Source of the DNA: Globodera rostochiensis
Lineage: Eukaryota; Nematoda; Chromadorea; Rhabditida; Heteroderidae
Length of the DNA: 64,000 nucleotides
Assembly: GCA_018350325.1 (NCBI GenBank)
Contig: JAEVLN010000019.1
Span: 496,001 to 560,000 of the forward strand
Direction of reading: 5' to 3'
The position numbers and the translations under genes are program-made. Of this stretch, positions 22,419 through 33,171 are shown one piece after another. A model generated the notes under the pieces. The model had not been told where the DNA came from and did no database searches. It was given only the letters and a program-made list of their open reading frames with translations. Numbering within the stretch: position 1 is the stretch's first letter; each line of letters begins with the position of its first letter.

Positions 22419-22569
22419 AATTTGAATTCGATTTGTTTAATTATGTTAATTTTGAAAAAGTCGCTGTCCCAGAGAAAAAGCATCGCCGTTTCATTTGGAT
22501 AAACACAAAAAGTGTCCGTTGGACGATTCACTGAATAAATTACATTTATTTGATTTAGACAATATGCAC
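22419..22569 (+). repeat. Right direct repeat: cyclase 3' end copy 2
   Basis: Second copy of the 20547-20710 sequence. Differences are a deletion of about 13 bp (the ACTCAGTTTTTTTGA part) and a few substitutions. It begins exactly where the minisatellite ends. It has no coding role and is a segmental duplication bracketing the array. Confidence 0.9.
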
Positions 22570-22677
22570 AGTGAGTATTTATTTATTTATTTGGTTGAAT
22601 CATTTCACTCGCCTCCAGCGCTTCTTCTGTCAAAACAAATTATTTCAACAAAAATTTAATTTCCCCCAACAAAATAA

Positions 22678-23647
22678 ATGCTTTTTACAATTAGTGAATT
22701 TGTTTTTATCGCCATATTTTTTGGAATTCCGCCGAATTTGGGTACCAATTTGTTCTGCCCATATTTTTAAATTTGAAACTGTCCAAAGGGTTCAACCATT
22801 TCCTCAAATGTTCGTCCTTGTACGTCCACGAGGGCCGGTGGGACATGCAAATGTACGATTTGGTCAACGAGGTCAGCGGCTCGTTGAAGGCCACCGAGGA
22901 GTTGCGCAACATCAGCTGCATTTCTTACGGAGGTTCGCGCTGTCTGAACGCGACTTGCCTAATTGGTCAGTTTGCCTTGTCCGCCACGCCCCGCCCCTTT
23001 TGCCGCTTTTGCTTTGTCAGATGGTGCCCATGAATATGCCTACTTGGGCTACCACCACTGCGTGTTCAACGGCGAATACGACTTTTGCGAGCGGTTCAAC
23101 GCGCTGTGCGCGTCGCAGAACGGCTTGGGCGGCTGTAACCTTTGTGTAGACCACCACTGCAACGTGCCGCCCGAGGGGGAGCCGGCCGAGGGGGAGAGAG
23201 TGGAAGGGAACGACGAAGCGGCCGAATCGAACGGCTCCAAAGGGGCGGCAGGAGACAAAAGGGCGGGACATGACGAAAGAACGGCCCAAAAAAAGGCAGC
23301 GGTAGGCGGACGGGCGAATTTCGCCAAAATTCATTTACAGCAAATTTTAATTGATTAATCCAAAAATATTTTCATTTAATCGTTTCACAATTCAATTGCA
23401 GAAGACGGCACACAAAAGTGAGCATCCGTTTGCGCATCTATTAGGTAGGCGATCAGTGATCACTTTCTGCGCTTTTATTTTATTTGTGCCAACTTTTCCA
23501 AAAGGTGCGAAGAGTCGGGCAAAAGAAGCCGGCACGGAATTGGCAGAGGAAAAGCAGCCGCCCCCTCAACGACAGGCAAAGAACGCCGGAGGCGCCGGCG
23601 GCGGCGGATCCGTTTGGAACATCGTCTTCTTCTCTGGCCGTGTGTAA
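22678..23647 (+). CDS. Secreted Cys-rich nematode orphan protein
   Basis: I do not recognise a family. Exons 22678-22741, 22789-about 22965, about 23021-23299, about 23401-23444 and about 23505-23647 join in frame. The N-terminus is a probable signal peptide (MLFTISEFVFIAIFFGIPPNL). The mature part has about a dozen cysteines: LKCSSLYVHEG, NISCISYGGSRCLNATC, YHHCVFNGEYDFC, NALCASQNGLGGCNLC, DHHCN. Two N-glycosylation sequons (NIS, NAT) are visible. After the Cys-rich core comes a charged, low-complexity tail (EGEPAEGE repeats, then PPPQRQ and a GGAGGGG stretch) ending VFFSGRV. Two introns are only about 50 nt. It lies on the same strand behind the cyclase, but 2.1 kb of repeats intervene, so no operon is implied. 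Extracellular function is inferred from the signal peptide and disulfide pattern only. Confidence 0.68.
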
Positions 23648-24273
23648 AACAAAAAGCCAACAATTCCAATCAATATTTCAGTGTTTGTCGGCGCCGCAGC
23701 GACGGCTTTTGTGGGGTTCAAAACGCTTCGGGCGCGAGGATTCTTCCCATGGGAAAAACATGGCGAAAATTTGCTTTGAGAGAAAGCAATTCAAAGAGAG
23801 GAAAAGCGCTTTATTTGATCGGTTGGGCAAATGATTTGATTCGATTTCGATGCTTAATGATAATGAAGACAAATTGCCCCCCAACGCCATAAATTTGCCT
23901 TTTTTATGCCATAGAAAACGCTTTAATGGACTTGTTATTTATTAATTGTTTATTCAATCAAACAAACAAATTAAAATGTATTTATCTTTTCTATCTGATC
24001 AGAACTTTGTTAATGCAAAAGATTGGAGGTAGAGACTGGGAAATAATTAGAGATTTTTATTTTCAGTCATTTTTCATTAATTAGAGAGAGGGTAATTAAT
24101 TTTCGATCCTCCTCTAGGGCGGGTAATTATTAGAGACTGGGTAATAATAGAGACGGGTAATAATTAGAGATCAGCAAACAACAAATCAACGTTCTCAACA
24201 ATCTACACATCAAGCGAGCTCGACAACAGCATCAACAACAATAGCTCAACTTCCTCCACAAGACATCGCAACA

Positions 24274-24672
24274 ATGCCCGCCCAGAAGGTGGTCTTCAAC
24301 GCACCGTTCGACAACAAGCCCACCTGCACACTCCGGCGGGTGAGTTAGCACTGTTTGACCGCGGAAGTCTCATTTAAGCATTTCTTTTAGCTAACCAACG
24401 CTGGCACAAGGCGCATCTCCGTGCGCCTCGCCAGCACACATCCAATGCGCTTCGTGATGAGCCAACGGCACATCATCCTCGGCCCGAAGGAGTGCGTCAA
24501 CGTAACCATCTCCATCAACGTGGCGGATCCCCCCCCCCATGGGGGAGACGGTGAGGGACTTCATCATCCTTCACTGGGTGAACGCCGCCGATGACGGGCC
24601 TGGAACTTCAAATGGTTCCGGGCAGACGGCCTGGAGCGCCGCAGACCACTCGCCGTCGAGTACAACGAATGA
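24274..24672 (+). pseudogene. Major sperm protein-like gene, frame disrupted
   Basis: MSPs form the motile cytoskeleton of nematode amoeboid sperm and act as oocyte signals. Exon 1 reads MPAQKVVFNAPFDNK, matching the conserved KIVFNAP(Y/F)D opening. A short intron follows, then TNAGTRRISVRL, ILGPKECVNVTIS, and after a break DFIILHWVNAADDG and WFRADGLERRRPLAVEYN(E), matching the family ending. The first break follows a run of ten C at about 24530-24539. The middle block is then one frame off, and a second shift near 24598 returns to the original frame. Read straight through, the frame stops at TGA about 24593. Either this is a decayed copy or two consensus errors flank the block; the C-run makes an assembly error quite possible. 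An intact MSP fold would have about 125 residues. Confidence 0.72.
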
Positions 24673-25031
24673 TGCGCCGCCGCGTTAGACCAGATGCAGA
24701 TAGGATCCCCCCTCCTCACCAATACGCAAATGCCCTCATGTTGTATCCCCATGAACAGATAATTTTGTAAATCACCATATCATCGTCACCATTGTGTGTT
24801 CATATATAAATGTCTAATAAAGTGTAGTGTTAGGCTTCGGTTCCCTCAAATCCTAGCGAATGACTTTTGAAAAAATTTTATTTTCAAAATAGCGAGGGAA
24901 ATATCCAAGCGAAATGGGGAGGGGAAGCAATTTAAATGAATTTCAAATTCAAATTTTGCAAAGTGTTGGGGCAAAGAGTCATAACAAAACAAGGCACATA
25001 AATACATTGTATTCATTCATTTATTGTGCGG

Positions 25032-28000
25032 TCATCGGAACATTGGCAGTGCCCTCTCCACAAAGCGCCGCTGCTCCGGCGCCAGCCTTCGATGCGATCG
25101 CCACGAATATTCGCCCATGTCGGGCAGCTGTTGATGAAGACTGGGAAATGCGCTAAAATTTGTGCCAATTTCGTGTGGACCTCCAAAAGTAAAAATTGCC
25201 TTAGCTCAACCGCCAAAAGTTGGACTTCGGCCCACGCGTTGTCCATGTCTTTGCCCGGCGACTCCGTCCTCTCCGTGCACACGTGGACAACACATCCGTC
25301 CCGTTCGCCTTCCGCAAGTGCCGTCTTCGTGCTCAGTGTGTGAATGTCCGGGTCGGGAAGACCGAGTTGGAGCAGTAACTGGGCCAAATGTTCGTCCACC
25401 ATGGGACGTCCCGGTGAATAGCGCCACCGGAATGGCAAAAGGCCGGAGGCGGAAAGAACGAGCACCTTTTCAGGGAGGGGGGGGGGGAATTTGCTTGTCA
25501 ACTTTGATGTTTGCCCACTTGAATTTCTTCAGCTCCCTCCTCCTCTACGTCCTCCTCCCCCTCCTCCTCAAATCGTCTGATCAGTGCGTAGAGCAACATC
25601 CGGTTGGGTCCAAATCGCGCAAATTCGCCCCGCCCGGCCATGCCCGTCCGTCCCCGGGGATTAAGCGGAATTCCCGCTCCGTTCAGACAAATCGGCCGGA
25701 AACTCTTAGAAGCCGGTTGTTGTTTACAGTCATCGACGACGGCAAATAGCTCATGAAGAGAGCGCTGGCGCCACTGACGCCCAATTTCGATGAGACCTTT
25801 GGCAGAATGTTCGTCCACATGCTTCTGCACCTCCGCCGGGAACTGGTCCGCCGGTTTCGAGAACGAATTGGGCCGGTAATGTGGCTGAAGTCGGAGCCAG
25901 CTGCGTTCGGAAGCCGGTATCTGAATTGAGGCAAATCAAATCGAAATGATCAGAATTGCATTTGAAGTTGAATCCCGATCAACAATCTAAATTGGTATGT
26001 AACAATCAGTCACCACTCACCTCGAACCGGGCCGGCCTTTCTCCGTCCCCAACCACCGCAACTTTCCACAGTTTAGCACCATTTGTCGTGCCGTTGCTGT
26101 CCATCTGTTGTCGGAGGCAGCTGAATGAGATCAGCAAATGTGCTTTGTCCGCCAAGGGCTGGTGGAGCGCGTTCTGGTACTGCTTCTCCTCTGGGCGTTC
26201 TGTTTCATTGCCAAAGGCATTTTTCCACTGGGCTATGGCCAAACGGCGCCAGTAACCGCAGAGGGGCCGGGCCCGCGAAACGGGCACCTTTGGAGAAAGA
26301 ATTTATAATTTTTTTGAATTTAGGGAAAATGTTGCTTTTTGCTTCCCACCGATGGATTCTTGTAGACAACGAAATATTTGCTGCGCGGACTGTTCGGCGC
26401 CTGCCCGCCCATGTCGGGGTGATCGGTCGCCAAACAGTGCGCAATTCCCTTGCGACGCAGAATGCACGCCAAGCCGCCAATACCGCAACGACAGCAGGCG
26501 ACGGAAAGCAGAAACAGCGGCGTGAAGGGCGGAGGTAAGCAGGGACGAACACTGTAATTGGGGGGGAGGGGATTACGGTACAATAAACTGTAATTGCGGG
26601 GGGGGGGGGGAGGGTATTACGGTACAATAAATGTAAACGGTCTGTGCGGACACTGTAATTGCGGGGGAAGGGCATTACGGTACAATAAACTGTAATTGAA
26701 GGGGCATTACGGTACAATAAATAAACGGTCTGTCGGACACTGTACGGTAATTGGGGGAGGGGAGGCATTACGTTACAATAAACTGTAATTGGGGGGAGGG
26801 GGGGGGCATTACGGTACACTAAACTGTAATTGGGGAGGGGGGCATTACGGTACAATAAATATAAACGGTCTGTGTGCACCTGAACGACGTGGTGAGTGAG
26901 TAGAGTTGATACTTCCAGATCTGATCAGCTTCCTCCTCCACTCGCTTTGCTGTCCTTGCGAACAGTGCGAACAAAATGGGCCAGCTGAGCAGCTTGAGGA
27001 ACACGAAGAACTCAAACACCGTCAGCTGGGCAAACCAACCCTGGGCAGGACACCTTAACTTTTTTAATTTAGCAAAATTTATTTCAACAAAAAATCACCT
27101 TGGATTTGCATAGCCGCCAACACCCTGACAAAAAGGTCGATTTTGGGGCAGTAGTTGGCGTTGGCACTGGTCGGACTGCTCGAGAACGCTTAGATCGGTG
27201 GTAAACAGTTGTTGGAAGGTCCAATCAACGGAATTGATTATTGTTTGGGGGCTGGCACTGAGGTCGGGGTAAAGCACTGCCTTGATGGCGATGGCATTGC
27301 CGATCAGCACGAGCAGGATCAGAAGCAGAAAGTTGACCAAGTCGCGGGTGATCATCAACCGAATACGCACCAGCATGGGCCCAAACACATGCGAAATGGG
27401 CACGTAGATGAACATGGTTTTGTAGCATTCGTACAGCAAGAACAGAGCCCAACACGCACGGATCACGTAAGCAGACGAGGACCAACGTGCAACACGCAAA
27501 GCCTACAAAAAACCTGCCACTTTCAGAAATCTTGTATAGGTAGATGATACCAGGGATGTAACCAGCTCCCAGAATTCCGGACCCAAAAATGTCCCGAAAT
27601 CCGGGATCCGGTTCGGTTACGTCCCGGGTAGATGCACTGCTTACCACCAATGCGAGCAGAAAAACGCCAGTCGTGCACAGATCAAAAAGGGCCCAGCGCT
27701 GTTCAGTCCAACGGGAATGTTGGGCCTGGCACAGGAATACCCACAAAGAATCGAACAACCAGCACAGGGCCCATGCCCACAGCAGCAACTGCCAGCCCGG
27801 GGACAGCCCGCAGCCGGGCAGCGCGACGGACCAGCCGAGCACGGCCAAGTAGAGGACACGGAAGGCCAGCGACAGCCAGTACTTTGTGATCGGAGTGGCG
27901 TAGAACAACGACAGGGTGGGCCAACAGCCAAGCACGCGCTTGGAGGAGGGCGATCGGAACGAAGCGGACCAGGACGCGTCATTCCCGGCACTTCTAGGTT

Positions 28001-31000
28001 TGCCGATGCCAAACAAACGACTCGAACGGCTCCGCCTCAATGATGTTGAAGGAAATCAAAAAAAAATGTTATTTCCCGGAAGTTAACCGACCTCCTACTC
28101 GATGTTCCTGCCCCGCCTGTGCTCATGCCGTCGCAGAACATAAGCGACCTCCGGTCCGGACTTTGTCTTCGGGACGCGGACCGGCCGCCCATCTCAGCCG
28201 ACCCGTCATTCCGCAAGTTCACCCTAATCTGTTGCTGTTGCTGCGGCTGTTGCTGCACGGTCTCTTTCCGTTCCATTCCGTTCCGGTCGGCTCCGTTTCC
28301 GCGCACTTGAGAAGCGGAAGGCAGAAAAGAGTCGGTTACTGTACTCTCATCGTTGGTGCTCATGCCCTGCAAATTATAAACGGAAATCAAAAAAGTGTAT
28401 ACCCAAATCAAATTTGCCTGATTTGGCGAGATTGTGTGCGGCTCTCCGATAGGGCCATTTGACATAATGTTCGGTGAATCGTTGACAGAGGTGACGGCCG
28501 GCATTAACAGTGCCGGATTGCGCAGGTCGTCCCGTGAAGGCGGCAATGCGTAGATGGCACTTCGCATGGAGTGCATACTGTAGCGTTTAAACTCATACTG
28601 TACAGGGTTTTGAATGCTTCTCACAATTATCTAAATAAAATAAGACGAAATTTGTTGACCTGTTTTGGGAGGAGGAACGCAACTTTTTCATTTGTCGTCC
28701 GTCCTCGAGCAGTGCAACCGTCGGACTGATCGGACGACGAGCATCCGGCAAGCGATTTTCGCGTCGAATTCGAACCCAAAATGCCGCAGGCAAAAGGAAC
28801 AGTGCCGAGAGGAGAATTTTGAGCCAATTTGGGAAGGGAAAAATGCGCGAAATGTTACGCAAATGGATTCGGCCGTACAGCAAACGAAGCACCCAACGCT
28901 GACAGCATTCGTGTGCCAAAAAGTTGCGAGCATTTGTCTTAAAGTTCCGGTGAACAAACATAAAGCGGCTTTTTCGACTATTTTGTGAATGCCAAAACCG
29001 GGGTTCAATTGGTTCGGCAAAACTCATGAAGCGGCTTTTTCGATTATTTCTGTGAATGCCAAAACCGGGGTTCAATTGGTTCGGCAAAACTCATGAAGTG
29101 GCTTTTTCGATTATTTCTGTGAATGCCAAAACCGGGGTTCAATTGGTTCGGCAGACCTCAAATGCAAATTGTGTGAGGGTCAACTGGCGAAAGGTGCTCA
29201 TCGGCTTGCACAGGGAATTGTACGCTTTTGCCGGGTTGTCCTTGTAGGCAATGTCGAGCAGTTGGACAGCAAATTGAGAAAGTTGTTGGGCGAGTCGTTG
29301 GAGAGGTTGGTCGTAGAAGAGCCATGGACGAGACTGAAAAAGAAAAATAAGGAATTGGCATTGAAAATTCCCGAATTTTTTTTGTGCCTTTCTCGCTAAA
29401 GTTCGTGATGCTTTTGCCATCGCAAGTGCAAGTGCCATCGGCTCGACTGAATAGGCACAAAAAAGCCGAACAAGTTCAGGACGATGGATTAGAAGGGCCC
29501 AAACGATCAGAGCCCGAACAGAACGTTCCTGATCATGGACGGGCAATTGCGCGGAGGGGCCGAACAGTTCAGAGGAGAACAGCGTGACGGACAGGCCGCC
29601 GCAGAGATGGCACTGAAACAGAAAAAGAAACAATAAAATAAAAATAAAAAATTTGAAACCATAAGTCGATTGATGCGCGTGGCAAAATGTTCATCAATTC
29701 GTTTCAGCTCGCAGTCGATGCCGAAATAATGGCCAAGGATGATCGCATTAAAAAAGTACTTTAAAAAAAAATTTTTTCATTTTAATTGTTTAAGCCAATC
29801 AATCTCACCTGATCGCCGGTGTCCTCAAGCCAACCCAAAAGCAATTGTGAATTGACTAGCAACGGAACGTTTTGGTCGAGAAGAGAGGCCAAAACGTCGA
29901 TTCGTTCGTCGGAGGACAGGGCGGAACGGAGCAAAACGGACACTTGCTGGTGAACAAAAGCAATTATTGTGTTAATTGATCAAAATGAAGTTGGACGGTC
30001 GGCATCGGCTCAAAAATTCGAAATCGAAAAGCCGAAAAAACCCCTTGGATTAAATTCTCCACAAAACAGACTCTGTGTTGGATTTCTTAACCCAAAGCCG
30101 AATTGTTGCATTCTTTTTGAGTCCAATCTCGGCACTGACAAATGAGTGCCGATTAAATCCCGAAAAACTCTTTTCCCGTTAAAGTCACCTCACCGCCGAG
30201 CATTCCCTCAAGCCTCAGGCCGTTCACCGTTCTGGCCGCCCCAACTTTCACCGCCAGCTGAAGGGCACGGCCCATTTCTGCGGCATCGGCAACACTTCTC
30301 ACCAGCAAATCCAACACCTAACAAAAAGAGTATAAAAAGGAAGCATTTACTTTTAGGAGATTTAATTCCGATCATAAAATGAAGACCCAATTCCTACGAC
30401 TTTAGAATTTTAATCAAAACCGAATATATTTATCTAAGCAAATTGTGTCGCTAATTGCTGCCTGATTGCCGAGTTGGTCCATTTGATGTGCCGTCATGAA
30501 GGCGAGAAGGGAATGTTCCGTGGTGGACACCATCAGAAGCAGCTGAAGGACGCGGCGTCTCGCTTCTGACTTATTTTTAAACATTAAATCAAAAATAAAT
30601 AACATTATTTGTAAGGTAAATAAACACCTTCAATTTCACTCTCGGAATATTTGCCCATCGTCGCCAGTGCAACCCTAAAAATAGTCTTATTAAATAAATT
30701 AGTTATTTTATTGGAAATTGAAATTAACAAAAGTTACACTAGGTTAATTTGAAGAAGAATTGTCAAATCAACAAGAAAGCCTCTTTTACATTCGCAACTC
30801 GCGGTCCAGCCATGCCTCGAAGGCACAATGTTCGAACCCGGCACTTTGGAACAGAGAGAAGGCGCCCTTCAGCACCACGCACAGCTCGCTGATGTCCTTA
30901 TTAATTAAATTAAAACCCTTATATTAATAAACTAAAATTATTAAGAATTGAAATAAAAATATTTATTTAAATTTAAATTTTAATATAACCACCTGGACAA

Positions 31001-32236
31001 CCAGAACTGGCACGCCGCACTGCACATAAGCGACCAGCTCCACCAATGAGACGAGCGAAGCGCCGCAGAACAACACAACCGGAAGGGGCTGACGGTCGGC
31101 GGACGGCGCGGAGGGCAGCAAAATTGGACTGATTGGCGGGGCGGAAAGCGACGCCTGGGGGGCAGCGGAAATGCCCGCACTGGACACGCGGTCTTCCGGA
31201 ACTCCGATCAGAAGAGCTGTGGATTAAGAAAATGCCAAGTCGGTGTTTAAAAAACAGTCTTTCGTAGAAGTTGTTAAAGCGGTTTATGTTTTAACACCTG
31301 GAGGTGGATTTGCCAGTTTGATTGCAGTTGCAGTCCGGAACAACAACATTTGGTGTTCTGGCGGTTCCTGTCTGCACCACACAACGTAGAACGTGTTCAG
31401 CCGGGCATCGGTCATCGACGGACTCGGACGCTCAATGGGAGTGGCCAACAAAGCCGCATTTGGGACGGCGTGTCGCTGAAAATGGGGACAAATTGGGCGG
31501 GTTGCGAATGAATAAGCACTGCTGACCACGTCAACGGAATTCACCACAATCAAAAGCGTCTCCTCGGGGGAATCGGACTAAAAAAATTTGAAAGTTTCAA
31601 TTTCAACAGAAATGCCCTCTCATTTGGGGCAACAACGACCTGAGTAAGCGTTGAGCGCAGTGCGATTGCCATTGCGTTCGCCAGGGGATCATTATGCTCA
31701 CCGCTCGTCACCGCCCACAATGTGCAACGATTGATCAGCTGACCCATCCCGCGGACGAGCCGATCAGTGTTCTGAAGACAGCAAATTCACTATGAATGCT
31801 AACAAGGAATATGCCAATTTTAATGACTTCAAAACTGAAGGAATTGCCGGTTCCGACGAGCGAAAGCAGCACTTCCGGCACTCCCTGGTCCAACTCAGAA
31901 GCCGCAGCCGCCAGACGGCTAATATATAATTTTTATATTTTTAAATTTCCCCCCGGGGTTTATATTAGACCTGTAAATGTGTTTAACAGCCCGAGGGATT
32001 GCGTTGGCGGAAGGTACAAAAACGGCGGGGCACAGTTGGACGCCCGCCTGAGTGCTGCTGCCCCATTGGGCCTCAACAAAAATGCCGACAGTGTCCGTGT
32101 AAATTCCGTCCGTTTGGGCGGACGGTGCCACAAACGCATCGTCATCCATACCAAAAGGGCGCGCGAATGGCACAAATTTATGGAAATAATGTGACGCGAA
32201 TGGATGGATTCGTTTTGCGGCGAGAGTTTGGTGCAA
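25032..32236 (-). CDS. TRPM-family cation channel with C-terminal NUDT9-homology domain
   Basis: Plasma-membrane non-selective cation channel, with architecture closest to TRPM2. N-terminal melastatin/LSDAT region: about 30960-32236 (EVLLSLVGTGNS, MGQLINRCTLWAVTSGEHND, PVVLFCGASLVSLVELVAYV). Ankyrin-like melastatin helices: 28700-30900 (ALIVWALLIHRPELVRLFC, ALALAMAKASRTLARK, DIAYKDNPAKAYNSLC, HECCQRWVLRLLYG). A Gln-rich pre-TM segment lies near 28230. S1-S3: 27640-27990 (FYATPITKYWLSLAFRVLYL). S4-S6: 26890-27500 (FGPMLVRIRLMITRDLVNF), then TRP helix EEEADQIWKYQLYSL. The tail has RPCLPPPF. It ends in a NUDT9-H domain (PLNPRGRTGMAGRGEFARFGPN, DMDNAWAEVQLLAVEL). The last intron needs a GC donor (CTAAG/GCAATT), giving the ending FVERALPMFR. 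The 5' end is unresolved; a possible extra exon starts MEVDPFFIK near 32601. Confidence 0.87.
26540..26880. repeat. Minisatellite in TRPM intron
   Basis: About eight copies of a 35-45 bp unit containing CATTACGGTACAATAAACTG followed by TAATTG and a G-run of 5-14. Some copies add AACGGTCTGTGCGGACAC. It lies in the intron after the TRP helix. Confidence 0.88.
28925..29160. repeat. Three-copy 64-bp tandem repeat in TRPM intron
   Basis: Units run GTGAATGCCAAAACCGGGGT + TCAATTGGTTCGGCA + AAACTCATGAAGCGGC + TTTTTCGATTATTTCT. There are three copies, with a partial left copy. It lies between two melastatin-region exons. Confidence 0.88.
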
Positions 32237-33171
32237 TTTTTTTTGTCACTATCCAAAACAAACAATTGATCAAATTATGTGTGGTGGTCGGTAAATTGCG
32301 AGTCAGTCAAGTCAATCTGTTGCTTGACGGCGGGTGATTGACTGACTGATCACTTTCGCACTCCCCCAACCCCCCCCCCCTAACCCCCCACAGAATCCGA
32401 TGGACCCCCCAAAAGTTTTAAATCGATTTGAATTGAATGAGTCTCTGATGAGCGCGTCGAAAGTGGACAAAAACGCCGCAAATTATTCGGTTGGATAGTC
32501 CAGCAGCTGAAATTGACCCAATCATCGGTGAATAATAAATAGCTGAGGATGAGAGCGGAACCTAACGCTTCACTTTTTATGAAGAAAGGGTCCACTTCCA
32601 TTCGCTTGGGTTGGAGTTAATGGGAAGCCCTTGCCGTGTCTGACCCAAATTTTGGACAATCGATGGGAAGGATTGGATTGTTGTGTTGCGGAAGATGGCA
32701 TTGGCATGGAGCGAGTGAGAGAAAACCTGGTACGGGTGGGCGCGAGGTTGGTCCCTACCGTTGGAACGTAACCGGATGCCGGATTTCCGGACATTTGTGG
32801 GTCCGGCATGCCGGACTCTGGACTTTTGGCAAAAAATCCGGCATAATGGGGCGCGAGCTCGAGAAATTTTGGATTTTTGATGGAATTTGTTATATTCATT
32901 GTAAAACTAAACTAACTAGTAAAGAGTTATGATGTTTCAAACCCGATGAGACGGGAATGAACTGAACCGACCCGCTTCTTTAGAAATCAATCATTCATTT
33001 TCCGTTTAAACTTTTTTTTTTGGCGATTGTTTAAAATTTTGCATTTTTTTATCGTCGTTTTTTAATTTTTTTTGTTAAAATTAATGAAACAAAATTCATT
33101 TATACATTGCCTACATATTTTCTTGCCGCTGAGCCCATTTTTACATTTCTATTTTAGAATTTAACTAATAA
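32237..33171. other. Divergent intergenic region between TRPM and GPHR
   Basis: Shared upstream region of two divergent genes. It contains a C-run at 32370-32382, a possible TRPM 5' exon on the minus strand (ATG near 32601, two short in-frame pieces) and a CCGGA-rich patch at 32740-32850. The GPHR side ends in a TTTTAG acceptor-like site at 33156-33157, 14 nt before its ATG. Confidence 0.45.

Noticed and set aside
20739..22425. Open frames of 70-163 codons reading FYVPDGG/GVYEFQNSG repeats
   Set aside because: They arise from the minisatellite unit; overlapping frames are all open and the array lies beyond the cyclase stop codon and its 3' UTR.
22571..23149. 192-codon plus frame starting MSIYLFIWLNHF
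   Set aside because: It runs through the introns of the secreted orphan in the wrong frame; the joined exon model has a signal peptide and the Cys-rich pattern.
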